Of a stretch of 29,174 nucleotides of DNA, positions 14,174 through 21,482 are shown in pieces. Numbering within the stretch: the stretch's first letter is position 1; the number at the start of each line of letters is the position of its first letter. The stretch covers positions 1 to 29,174 of the forward strand of contig CAZYEJ010000024.1 of assembly GCA_964646435.1 (NCBI GenBank), in the 5' to 3' direction. The position numbers and the translations under genes were made by a program. The notes under the pieces were generated by a model, which was not told where the DNA came from, did not search any database, and was given only the letters and a program-made list of their open reading frames with translations. The stretch comes from UBA3076 sp964646435 (GTDB lineage: Bacteria > Desulfobacterota > Dissulfuribacteria > Dissulfuribacterales > UBA3076).

Positions 14174-16913
14174 AATCACCGAATCGGAAATCGAAAAATT
14201 CACCATCGAACTGCTTGAAAAATCCGTCTACCAATATATCTACGCTCCTTCCATTGCTCCGGACAGCGAGACCCCGGAAAGAGAATCCTTTGAAGATGTG
14301 CTGCTCCTTGAGCGGTTGCAAGCAGCGGTCGGCAGGATCAACCCGTCTATTCCGGCAGATATCCGGGAAGACGCCATCAAGCAGATTCGAAGGCTCAATT
14401 CTCCCGAACTGATTGCCAACAACGAAGCCTTCCACCGGATGCTGACCGAAGGAATCAAGGTCAGTTACCAGAAAAAGGGGCACAGCCGGGGCGACCTGGT
14501 CTGGCTTGTTGATTTCAAGAATTCGGAGAACAATGATTTTCTGGTAGCCAACCAGTTCACGGTGATCGAAAACAACGTAAACAAGCGGCCGGATGTGGTC
14601 CTGTTTGTCAACGGCCTGCCCCTGGTAGTCATCGAACTGAAAAACCCAGTTGATGAAAACGCCACGGTCAAATCGGCCTTCAAGCAGCTTCAAACTCACA
14701 AGCAGGCCATCCCCGGCCTGTTCACCTATAACGGCATAATGATTATTTCTGATGGCCTGGAAGCCAAAGCCGGTTCCATTTCCGCCGGATTCACCCGTTT
14801 CATGGCTTGGAAAACCGCCGACGGCAAGGTGGAAGCCTCGCCGCTCATCGGACAGTTGGAAACCTTGATCAAGGGCATACTTGACAAGAAAATCCTGCTG
14901 GATCTCATCCGCCATTTCATCGTTTTTGAAAAAAACAAAAAAGAGGACAAGGAAACCGGGATTATCTCTGTCCAGACGGTGAAAAAACTCGTATCCTATC
15001 ACCAATACTATGCGGTCAACAGGGCAGTGGAATCGACCCTGCGGGCGTCGGGCTACAGTGAAAGAAAAAGAGAGATGCCGGGCGGGTTTGAGGTGAGGGA
15101 ATCACCCGCGAGCTACGGCCTTTCCGGGGTGGATTCCCAACCCATGGGGGACAGGAAGGGTGGGGTGGTTTTTACCACCATTCAGAAGTTTCAGCCTGAG
15201 GAGGGCAATGTTTACGAAACCCTTTCGCCGCGTAAAAATATCATTGTTATTGCCGATGAAGCCCACCGGACCCAGTATGGCTTTAAGGCCAAGACCACAG
15301 ATGACAAGGACAAGGACGGCAATGTGGTCGGTAAAAAGGTTGTATACGGGTTTGCCAAGTATTTGCGGGATGCCCTGCCCAACGCAACCTATCTCGGTTT
15401 TACCGGCACGCCCATTGAAAGCATCGACGTGAATACCCCGGCCGTCTTTGGAAATTATGTTGATGTTTACGATGTTGCCCAGGCTGTTGAGGACGGGGCA
15501 ACGGTTACAATCTATTACGAAAGCAGACTGGCGAAAATCAACTTGAGTGAAGAAGGCAAAAAGCTTGTTGCCGAACTGGATGATGAGCTTGATCAGGGCG
15601 ACCTTACCGAAATACAAAAGGCTAAGGCAAAATGGACGCAACTCGAAGCGCTCATCGGCAGTGAAGACCGGATAAGACAGGTTGCTCAGGATATTATCAA
15701 TCATTTTGAACAGCGGCAGGAAGTGTTTGAAGGCAAGGCCATGATTGTTACCATGTCCCGCAGGATTGCTGCTGACTTATACAAGGAAATCATCAATATC
15801 AAACCACAATGGCACAGTGATAACCTGAAAAAAGGCGTTATTAAGGTGGTGATGACATCCGCATCCTCTGACGGCCCTGAAATTTCCAGACATCATACTA
15901 CCAAAAATCAGCGCAGAGCATTAGCCGATAGGATGAAAGACCCGGAAGATGAACTTAAACTGGTCATTGTCCGGGATATGTGGCTGACGGGTTTTGATGT
16001 ACCTTGTATGCATACGCTTTACATAGACAAGCCAATGAAAGGCCATAATTTGATGCAGGCCATTGCGCGGGTGAATCGTGTCTATAAGGATAAACCCGGC
16101 GGACTTATTGTTGATTATCTTGGCATTGCCTCGGACCTGAAAAAAGCATTGTCGTTTTATTCGGACAGCGGTGGAAAAGGTGATCCGGCAATTGCACAGG
16201 AAAAAGCGGTTCAAATGATGCTGGAGAAACTGGAAGTTGTTTCTCAAATGTTTCACCGTTTTGCCTATGAAGAATACTTCGAAGCTGACACAGGTAAAAA
16301 ACTTTCTCTTATTCTTGCCGCGGAAGAACATATTCTTGGTTTGGAAAATGGCAAAAAACGATACATCAATGAAGTGACCGCCTTGTCCCGGGCTTTTTCC
16401 ATTGCCATTTCCCACGAGCAGGCAATGGATGTCAAAGATGAGGTCTCGTTTTTTCAGGCGGTAAAATCTCGATTGGCGAAATTTGACAGCACGGGTGCCG
16501 GCAAAACGGATGAGGAAATGGAAACAGCGATCAGGCAGGTCATTGATAAGGCATTGGTGACTGAGCAGGTCATCGATGTCTTTGATGCCGCTGGAATCAA
16601 AAAACCCGATATTTCCATACTTTCAGAAGAGTTCCTTCTGGAAGTAAAAAATATGGAGCATAAGAACATTGCCCTGGAAGTCTTGAAGAAACTGTTGAAT
16701 GACGAGATAAGGGCGAGGATCAAAAAGAACTTGATCCAGGGGAAATCCTTATTGGAAATGCTGGAAAATTTCATCAAGAGGTATCACAACAAGATCATTA
16801 CGGCTGCGGAGGTCATCGAAGAGCTGATCGCCTTAGGAAAAGATATCCAAGAGATGGATAAAGAGCCTCAGGAGATGGGGCTTTTGGACAATCAAGGAAA
16901 GCGTAAAGGCTAA
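14166..16913 (+). CDS. hsdR: Type I restriction endonuclease subunit HsdR, Walker A deleted and C-terminus lost
   Basis: HsdR is the motor and nuclease of type I systems. The nuclease site is present: D143 in KRPDVVLF and E157-x-K159 in VVIELKNP. DEAH (IVIADEAHRTQYGF, about residue 364), GFTGTPIE and the late helicase motifs (LTGFDVP, HNLMQAIARVNR) are intact. However, the usual GGVVWHTQGSGKS stretch with the ATP-binding P-loop is missing. GDRKGGVV (residues 328-335) joins straight to FTTIQKF, where relatives have some 80 more residues between two GGVV copies. A second, out-of-frame deletion removes the C-terminal region and ends the frame at 16913. ATP-driven translocation and cutting should be lost. 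I start at the ATG that aligns with the duplicate fragment; ATG 14154 is possible. Confidence 0.9.
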   Translation: MTKITESEIEKFTIELLEKSVYQYIYAPSIAPDSETPERESFEDVLLLERLQAAVGRINPSIPADIREDAIKQIRRLNSPELIANNEAFHRMLTEGIKVSYQKKGHSRGDLVWLVDFKNSENNDFLVANQFTVIENNVNKRPDVVLFVNGLPLVVIELKNPVDENATVKSAFKQLQTHKQAIPGLFTYNGIMIISDGLEAKAGSISAGFTRFMAWKTADGKVEASPLIGQLETLIKGILDKKILLDLIRHFIVFEKNKKEDKETGIISVQTVKKLVSYHQYYAVNRAVESTLRASGYSERKREMPGGFEVRESPASYGLSGVDSQPMGDRKGGVVFTTIQKFQPEEGNVYETLSPRKNIIVIADEAHRTQYGFKAKTTDDKDKDGNVVGKKVVYGFAKYLRDALPNATYLGFTGTPIESIDVNTPAVFGNYVDVYDVAQAVEDGATVTIYYESRLAKINLSEEGKKLVAELDDELDQGDLTEIQKAKAKWTQLEALIGSEDRIRQVAQDIINHFEQRQEVFEGKAMIVTMSRRIAADLYKEIINIKPQWHSDNLKKGVIKVVMTSASSDGPEISRHHTTKNQRRALADRMKDPEDELKLVIVRDMWLTGFDVPCMHTLYIDKPMKGHNLMQAIARVNRVYKDKPGGLIVDYLGIASDLKKALSFYSDSGGKGDPAIAQEKAVQMMLEKLEVVSQMFHRFAYEEYFEADTGKKLSLILAAEEHILGLENGKKRYINEVTALSRAFSIAISHEQAMDVKDEVSFFQAVKSRLAKFDSTGAGKTDEEMETAIRQVIDKALVTEQVIDVFDAAGIKKPDISILSEEFLLEVKNMEHKNIALEVLKKLLNDEIRARIKKNLIQGKSLLEMLENFIKRYHNKIITAAEVIEELIALGKDIQEMDKEPQEMGLLDNQGKRKG

Positions 16914-17037
16914 ATTGAAGATTATTGTCAAGAGGACTTTGCGGCAGTATGGCTACCCGCCGGACATGCAGAAATTGGCAACCGAGACGGTTTTAAAGCA
17001 GGCTGAAATGATTGCGGAAGAAATTACACGCGGGTAA
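16900..17037 (+). pseudogene. Out-of-frame C-terminal tail of hsdR
   Basis: In a frame different from the hsdR frame that ends at 16913, the usual HsdR C-terminus is readable: KAKLKIIVKRTLRQYGYPPD, then KLATETVLKQAEMIAEEI, ending at TAA 17035-17037. The segment that normally precedes it (about 60 residues with the helical C-terminal domain) is absent. So a deletion near 16890-16900 shifted the frame. The final TAA is formed by the first bases of the MITE-like element (GTAACTTC). Confidence 0.85.
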
Positions 17038-17182
17038 CTTCTCAATAGGTATGGGTACCAGTCACTGGATTCCCGCCTTCGCGGGAATGACGATTGGGTG
17101 CGAGCGCCTGTCATTCCGGCGAAAGCCGGAATCCATTGGATAGTCGCAAAATATGATTTGTCCGGACTTGTTGAGAAGTTAC
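17034..17182. mobile_element. MITE-like element, complete copy
   Basis: This 149-bp element has 12-bp terminal inverted repeats, GTAACTTCTCAA at 17034 and TTGAGAAGTTAC ending at 17182. It carries internal palindromes of the GGATTCC-CGCCTTCGCG-GGAATGACG type and CGTCATTCC-GGCGAAAGCC-GGAATCC type. A second copy starts at 29074. No transposase is encoded, so any movement would need one in trans. It separates the hsdR remnant from the holA duplication and may mark the island end. Confidence 0.75.
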
Positions 17183-17183
17183 A

Positions 17184-17366
17184 CTTTAGGCACTTTAAAC
17201 ATGAATTTTACATCGAAAAAATATTTCAGCCAGGTCAAAGAGGTCATTAAGAAGGCAGAGGCAGGGGATGTATATCCTGTCTATCTGTTTATAGGTGACA
17301 GGCCCATTATCCATCCTCAGATAAATAAATTAATAGATTGCCTGATGCCTGAAGAGGCAAAAGATT
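17184..17366 (+). repeat. 183-bp direct repeat, copy 1 (5' end of holA)
   Basis: This segment is the same as 18272-18454 with only four differences. It covers 17 bases upstream of the holA ATG and about the first 55 codons. It starts two bases after the MITE-like element. The two copies flank 905 bases that hold the DUF4258/DUF2283 pair and inverted repeats. Confidence 0.95.
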
Positions 17367-17419
17367 GTATGAAGTTCTTCATGGGTGATAATGCCTTAAT
17401 CCAACCCAACCTGTTATGA
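17201..17419 (+). pseudogene. Truncated duplicate of holA
   Basis: From the ATG at 17201 the frame gives the N-terminus of the DNA polymerase III delta subunit (TSKKYFSQVKEVIKKAEAGD). It leaves the homology after MPEEAKD and stops at 17419. It is a by-product of the 183-bp duplication and too short to work as a clamp-loader subunit. The intact gene is at 18289. Confidence 0.9.
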
Positions 17420-17434
17420 AACCAAGCTAAGGTA

Positions 17435-17707
17435 ATGATGACTAGTTATGTTTTCACCGAACATGCACGATTTGAAATAAAACGGCGGGCCTTGAGTGAA
17501 GCGATAGTAGTTGGAGTAATCGAAAACCCTGAACAGCAATGGGAGGTAAGAAATGGCCGGAGTGTAATGCAGTCTCGCATTTCCATGTACGGAACTGAAA
17601 AACAGTATTTGGTTCGCGTATTCATGGATATAGACAGACATCCTCAGGAAGTAGTGACAGTATATAAAACAAGCAAGATAGAAAAATACTGGAGGGAGGA
17701 CTTATGA
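17435..17707 (+). CDS. DUF4258-domain protein, RelE/BrnT-like toxin candidate
   Basis: This 90-aa protein has the DUF4258 pattern: FTEHARFEIKRRALSEAIVV and IENPEQQWEVRNGRS, then YLVRVFMDIDRHPQEVVTVY and a final SKIEKYWRE. The fold resembles BrnT/RelE-type RNases, and these genes are often paired with a small partner. Here the stop overlaps the next ATG (ATGA). Two ATG codons at 17435 and 17438 are alternative starts. The pair is flanked by direct repeats of holA, which points to recent insertion. The toxin role is inferred from family context and not proven. Confidence 0.7.
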   Translation: MMTSYVFTEHARFEIKRRALSEAIVVGVIENPEQQWEVRNGRSVMQSRISMYGTEKQYLVRVFMDIDRHPQEVVTVYKTSKIEKYWREDL

Positions 17708-17928
17708 AAGTATCCTATGATCCCAGGACAGATACGCTAAGTGTAATTTTCAAAGAAGGGATTTCTGTTGCTGAAAGCGACGAAGATAAACCAGGTGTGA
17801 TTTTGGACTACGATCGTGAAGGAAATTTGATTTCTTTGGAGATTCTCGATGCTTCCCATCGTATTACACAAACACGAAAGATTGAATTTGAAACCCTTGA
17901 AACTCAATCTGCTATGGAAGCAAGGTAG
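17704..17928 (+). CDS. DUF2283-domain protein, partner of the DUF4258 gene
   Basis: This 74-aa protein matches the DUF2283 pattern: YDPRTDTLSVIFKEG, ESDEDKPGVILDYDREGNLI and SLEILDASHRI. DUF2283 proteins are commonly found right after DUF4258 proteins and are thought to be antitoxins, though the family is poorly studied. GGAGG stands before the ATG, and the gene overlaps its neighbour by four bases, so they are co-translated. Confidence 0.75.
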   Translation: MKVSYDPRTDTLSVIFKEGISVAESDEDKPGVILDYDREGNLISLEILDASHRITQTRKIEFETLETQSAMEAR

Positions 17929-17931
17929 CCA

Positions 17932-18018
17932 GGTAGGTTGGGTTACGGTCTTCAACCCAAGATCACAATATTGAATATGGCTCAAAACGTTGGGTTTCGC
18001 TTCACTCTATCCAACCTA
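17932..18018. repeat. Inverted repeat of the GTTGGGTT type
   Basis: TAGGTTGG (17934-17941) and CCAACCTA (18011-18018) are the outer arms. TTGGGTT (17938-17944) and AACCCAA (17954-17960) form an inner hairpin. It belongs to the widespread palindromic repeats with GTTGGGTT arms. It lies in a 360-base gene-free gap (17929-18288) that otherwise holds only the next inverted repeat and the holA upstream region. Confidence 0.55.
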
Positions 18019-18060
18019 TAAATTTTTAACCTTGTGCGGGTAAGAAACTATTCAAAACCC

Positions 18061-18221
18061 ATCACGAAAACACGAAAGGACGAAAACACGAAACAAGGCA
18101 TGAAAAACAAGTTACTGGGGGTGGTTGTCTGAGCTGGGACACCTAAAGTCATCACATACTATGGAACCATCCCAGTTACTGACATTCTTTTCGTGTTTTC
18201 AATCTTTCGTGCTTTCGTGAT
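18061..18221. repeat. Long imperfect inverted repeat (ATCACGAAAACACGAAA type)
   Basis: The left arm at 18061-18093 and the right arm at 18189-18221 are reverse complements with few mismatches. They are built from repeats of the CACGAAA unit. The loop of about 95 bases shows no gene. This could form a cruciform or a strong RNA hairpin ahead of holA. I regard it as an extragenic repeat of unknown role. Confidence 0.65.
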
Positions 18222-18271
18222 ATTTTTTTTCGTAACAGTAAGTCCAACATCTAATTGTACAGGTCGCAAAT

Positions 18272-18454
18272 CTTTAGGCACTTTAAATATGAATCTTACA
18301 TCGAAAAAATATTTCAGCCAGGTCAAAGAGGTCATTAAGAAGGCAGAGGCAGGGGATGTATATCCTGTCTATCTGTTTATAGGTGACAGGCCCATTATCC
18401 ATCCTCAGATAAATAAATTAATAGATTGCCTGATGCCTGAAGAGGCGAGAGATT
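18272..18454 (+). repeat. 183-bp direct repeat, copy 2 (native holA 5' end)
   Basis: This is the partner of 17184-17366, with four mismatches. It includes the native holA start. Recombination between the copies would excise 1088 bases including the DUF4258/DUF2283 pair and leave holA whole. Confidence 0.95.
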
Positions 18455-19659
18455 TCAACTTCGAGGTTTTATCTCCTGATTTTTTTTCAGAGGGCAGGTT
18501 GCTTGAGCTTTTAGAGACCAGAGGTTTTTTTCCTGGGCGCAAAGTGATTTTAGTACAGGATTTGCCCTTACTGGTATCTGCAGATACTACAAAGACCAGA
18601 TGGAAAAAGACACTGGCGGCCATTGAAGCAGGTGATGATGATCGGGCGAAGGAACTCATTTCCAGGATTTTTTCTGATTTGAAGATAGATCCAAAGGAGC
18701 TCATAGGGCTTTCTTCAGGGCAGATGAAAGAGGTTCTGGGTTGGCCTAAGGATTTACGCATTGAGAATTTTTCAGAATTCCTTGAAGATCATGGTGAAGA
18801 CCTGAAATGTATAGAGCCTATACATACAGGCTCGGGAGATCGCTTTCTTTCTTGGCTTGCCCAGAGGGCCGATCCGTCCCGCGCAATTATAATTATCGAA
18901 TCCGAGGTAGTGGACAGAAGGTGCTCCTTTTACAAGGAACTCAAAAAGCATGGGCCTGTAGTGGACCTTGATAAAGAAAAGAAGGATAGCAAAAGCGGAA
19001 CGGATTTGGCGAGGAGTTTTATCAGGAATTTAATCAGAGAAAAGGGCAAGGAAATAGAGCCTAAGGCCATTGATGCCATTATGGATCGGGTTGGTCATGA
19101 AGACCTTGTGGGTCTGAAGACAGAGGTCCAGAAACTTATTTCTCGGGCGGGAGATAGTGTCAGTATAAAGGCCGAGGACGTCTGCGAGGTGGTTGTAAGG
19201 CACAGGGATGAGGAGTTATATAAGCTTACCGGTGCTATCGGCGAAAAGGACCTGGGCAAATGCCTCAACAGCCTGAGTTATCTGCTGGGTCAGGGAATCC
19301 ATCCTCTGGCAATACTTACGACCATTGCAAATTTTCTGCGGAAAATGATAATCTTAAGGGCGGTTTTTGAATATGGACCGGGTATTCAGACAATTAAGAA
19401 CTTGCAATACAGGATCTTTAAAGACCAGATACTACCTGAGATAAAGGAAAACATGGGAGATGCCCTTCCTGCCGTGTTGAAAGGTGCTCATCCATATGCA
19501 CTTTACAAATTGAGCCTGCAGGCACATGGTTTTGATCTGGACCGGATGCTGGATTTTCTGGCTTCTATGGCCGAAATAGATCTTGAGTTCAAAGGAGGTC
19601 AGGTTTCCCACAGAGTGCTGCTGGAGACGCTTATTTTTCGTTTAATTTCAATGGAGTGA
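18289..19659 (+). CDS. holA: DNA polymerase III subunit delta
   Basis: HolA opens the sliding clamp within the clamp-loader complex during replication. The 456-aa protein has the expected order: an N-terminal AAA+-like domain (YPVYLFIGDRPII, GFFPGRKVILVQDL), a long middle part, and the C-terminal collar domain (EELYKLTGAIGEKDLGKCLN and LLGQGIHPLAILTTIANFLR). It is longer than Escherichia coli HolA (343 aa) because of an insert around residues 100-170 rich in charged residues. I chose the ATG at 18289 because it matches the duplicated copy. An upstream start at 18193 would add a non-conserved stretch derived from the inverted repeat. No strong ribosome binding site is seen. The stop overlaps the ribosome binding site of the next gene. 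Confidence 0.9.
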   Translation: MNLTSKKYFSQVKEVIKKAEAGDVYPVYLFIGDRPIIHPQINKLIDCLMPEEARDFNFEVLSPDFFSEGRLLELLETRGFFPGRKVILVQDLPLLVSADTTKTRWKKTLAAIEAGDDDRAKELISRIFSDLKIDPKELIGLSSGQMKEVLGWPKDLRIENFSEFLEDHGEDLKCIEPIHTGSGDRFLSWLAQRADPSRAIIIIESEVVDRRCSFYKELKKHGPVVDLDKEKKDSKSGTDLARSFIRNLIREKGKEIEPKAIDAIMDRVGHEDLVGLKTEVQKLISRAGDSVSIKAEDVCEVVVRHRDEELYKLTGAIGEKDLGKCLNSLSYLLGQGIHPLAILTTIANFLRKMIILRAVFEYGPGIQTIKNLQYRIFKDQILPEIKENMGDALPAVLKGAHPYALYKLSLQAHGFDLDRMLDFLASMAEIDLEFKGGQVSHRVLLETLIFRLISME

Positions 19660-19661
19660 CA

Positions 19662-20246
19662 ATGGATGATAAAGAGATAAATTGGGGTAGGACAGCCCGT
19701 TTTCTTTTTGAAGGGTCAATGCTCAAGCATACCTGGAGAACAGGCTATCCGTTTTTGGGTAAGGGCAGGGAATCAGTGGCTGCCCATACGTTTGGTGTGA
19801 TCCTGAGCGCTATGATGCTGGCAAGAGATGTCCCCGGAGTGGATATGGAAAGACTCTTGAAGATTTGCCTGGTGCATGATCTCCCCGAGGCCAGGACCGG
19901 GGATGCTAACGCAGTACACAAACGGTATGTGACTATAGATGAAAAATCAGCAATAACAGAAATGACTCAAGGACTTCCAGGCGGTGAAGAGGTAGTGGAT
20001 CTGCTGTCAGAGCTCAGGGACTGTAAGACAACAGAGTCAGTATTGGCCCATGACGCGGATCAGCTCGATATGTTACTTTCTCTTAAAGAACATCTGGACA
20101 CTGGGAGCAGTGATGCAGCACTTTGGATACCCTGTGTCAAGAACAGGTTAAAATCAGAAGGGGCCAAGGCCCTTGCCGATGCCATTTTAAAAGAACACTG
20201 GGCGAGTTGGTGGATGAGGCAGTTGCTTGGAGAAAATTTCAAATAA
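19662..20246 (+). CDS. HD-domain phosphohydrolase, YfbR/HDDC2-like 5'-nucleotidase
   Basis: This 194-aa protein has the metal-binding HD pattern: His in VAAHTFGV (about residue 41), the His-Asp pair in CLVHDLPEARTGD (about residue 70) and a late Asp in AHDADQLDMLLSL. This arrangement fits YfbR/HDDC2 enzymes, which remove phosphate from deoxynucleoside monophosphates. GGAG lies just before the ATG at 19662, overlapping the holA stop, so the two are likely co-transcribed. The substrate is inferred from the family and not shown here. Confidence 0.82.
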   Translation: MDDKEINWGRTARFLFEGSMLKHTWRTGYPFLGKGRESVAAHTFGVILSAMMLARDVPGVDMERLLKICLVHDLPEARTGDANAVHKRYVTIDEKSAITEMTQGLPGGEEVVDLLSELRDCKTTESVLAHDADQLDMLLSLKEHLDTGSSDAALWIPCVKNRLKSEGAKALADAILKEHWASWWMRQLLGENFK

Positions 20247-20256
20247 TGGAGCATTT

Positions 20257-21261
20257 ATGATAAACAGGATCAGAAATATAATGGTTTTTGTTTTATTTAT
20301 ATTTCTTGTATCTTTTTTTGCAGCCGGACCGGCCTTGGCGGATTTCCCGGAGCTCACAAAGGAATTTACTCTGTTTTATACCGGGAATACCCTGGGTTAT
20401 CTTGATCCGTGTTTCGGTTGAGGGGGAAAGGAGATCGGGGGAATCGCCCGGCGGGTCCGGTGGATCCGTGATAATGTTCAGAACCATGACAACATCCTTT
20501 TTTTAGACGCTGGTAATTTTCTTTTCAGAAATGAAGCAGCACCTTCAGAAGCAGTAATTGCCAATGCAGGGCTCCTTTTGGATTTTTACCGTGATATGGG
20601 TTACAAGGCCCTTTGCGTAGGCAAAAGAGATCTTGCAGGCTCAACTATGTTTTTGCTGGAAGAGACCAAGAAAAGGGGTTTGAGGCCTTTATCTTCAAAC
20701 CTGCGTTACAAGGGTAAGGCCGTATTTGAGCCCTATGGAATATTTGATGTTAATGGTACGAAAGTAGGCGTCCTTGCCGTAACGTCTCCTGAGTTGAACC
20801 AGAGGATCAAGGCAGATAGTGTAGAGGTGCTCGATCCCTCTGTTCGACTTAAGTCCCTGGTCCCTGAGCTTAAGAACAGGGTCGATGTAATAGTGTTGTT
20901 GTCCAACCTTGGTGAGTTTGAGGACAGGAAGCTGGCAAGCACTGTTGATGGTATAGATGTTATTATCGGAAGTGGTCCGGGTAAACGGCGTTATCAACCA
21001 TTAAAAATAGGAAGCACCTATCTTCTGAGAGGTCATCCAAAAGGAAAGTCAGTAGGAAAAGCTCTGGTGAAACTCAATTCCGAGGGAGGCATACAGGGGT
21101 TGAATAATGAACTGCATCAGCTAAAGGCAAGGCTTCCCGTGGATGAAGCCGCAATAATGAGAATAAAAAAGTTAAAGCAGAAATATCTTGGTAACCGTTC
21201 AGGGGTTCAGGGTTCAAAGGTTCAGGGTTTACCGAAAAACCAAGGACCAGTGAAGGAATAA
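20257..21261 (+). CDS. Periplasmic UshA-like metallophosphatase-fold protein, probable selenoprotein (CxxU)
   Basis: The frame opens with a signal peptide (FVLFIFLVSFFAAGPALA) and then FTLFYTGNTLGYLDPCFG. It meets TGA at 20419-20421 and continues without another stop through GGKEIGGIARRVRWIRDN and NILFLDAGNF to TAA at 21259-21261, about 334 residues in all. The TGA is codon 55 and forms C52-F-G-U55, a CxxU redox-type pair. The body resembles the N-terminal domain of 5'-nucleotidase/UshA proteins (MGYKALCVGKRDLAGS, TKVGVLAVTSPE). However, the usual metal-binding Asp and His of GDxHG and GNHE are replaced, so phosphatase activity is doubtful. GGAG supports the ATG at 20257. The last 20 or so residues come from a repeat. 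The alternative is a nonsense mutation. Confidence 0.7.
20422..20467 (+). promoter_or_regulatory. Candidate bacterial SECIS hairpin after the in-frame TGA
   Basis: Two hairpins lie right behind the TGA. CGGG (20436-20439) and CCCG (20447-20450) enclose the loop GGAATCG, which starts about 19 bases after the TGA and begins with GG. GGGTCC (20453-20458) and GGATCC (20462-20467) enclose GGT, about 38 bases after. Bacterial SECIS elements sit in this distance range and need a G at the start of the loop. Which hairpin would be used is open. Confidence 0.5.
21191..21232. repeat. Short GGTTCAGGG-type repeat within a gene 3' end
   Basis: GTAACCGTTCAGGGG is followed by three further GGTTCAGGG or GGTTCAAAGG units and ends in GTTTACC. 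The first bases resemble the R1 box (GTAACCGTTCAC). It is translated as part of the tail of the putative selenoprotein (NRSGVQGSKVQGL), so the repeat has extended that protein. Confidence 0.5.
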
Positions 21262-21301
21262 GTTGATGGAGAGGGCACGAGAGTGGACAAAACCTGTTTC
21301 G

Positions 21302-21460
21302 CAACCGTTCACGTGATTACAACGCCCGTTTTTACCGCAATCCATCGTACTGTAAGCGTTTACAGGGTGCTGCAGATGCGAGGCGGAGGGTACGCAGACG
21401 TACTTCCTGTACTTCAAGTGCCCGACAACAAAGCAGATGCGGTGTCCTGTGAACGCTTAC
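21302..21460 (+). repeat. Modular repeat R1, copy b with side module
   Basis: The side module at 21302-21351 starts with CAACCGTTCAC. The 109-bp core at 21352-21460 is bounded by GTAAGCGTTTACAGG and CCTGTGAACGCTTAC, a nearly perfect inverted pair. It lies between the putative selenoprotein gene and the glcF-like gene, right where the upstream region and start of the latter would be. Confidence 0.88.
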
Positions 21461-21482
21461 CCTGTTTCGGAGGTAAGAGAGC

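Noticed and set aside
14124..15005. A 293-codon open frame on the minus strand opposite hsdR
   Set aside because: It mirrors the codon pattern of hsdR, has no recognisable domain, and hsdR on the plus strand is unmistakable.
16911..16913. hsdR stop followed by tail sequence as programmed frameshifting
   Set aside because: About 60 conserved residues are missing between the two parts, so a frameshift alone would not restore the protein.
17153..17200. Upstream extension of the holA duplicate into the MITE-like element
   Set aside because: The first 16 codons come from the MITE end and have no counterpart in HolA.
18193..18288. Long upstream start for holA
   Set aside because: The extra 32 residues are encoded by the right arm of an inverted repeat and spacer, and the duplicate copy of holA lacks them.
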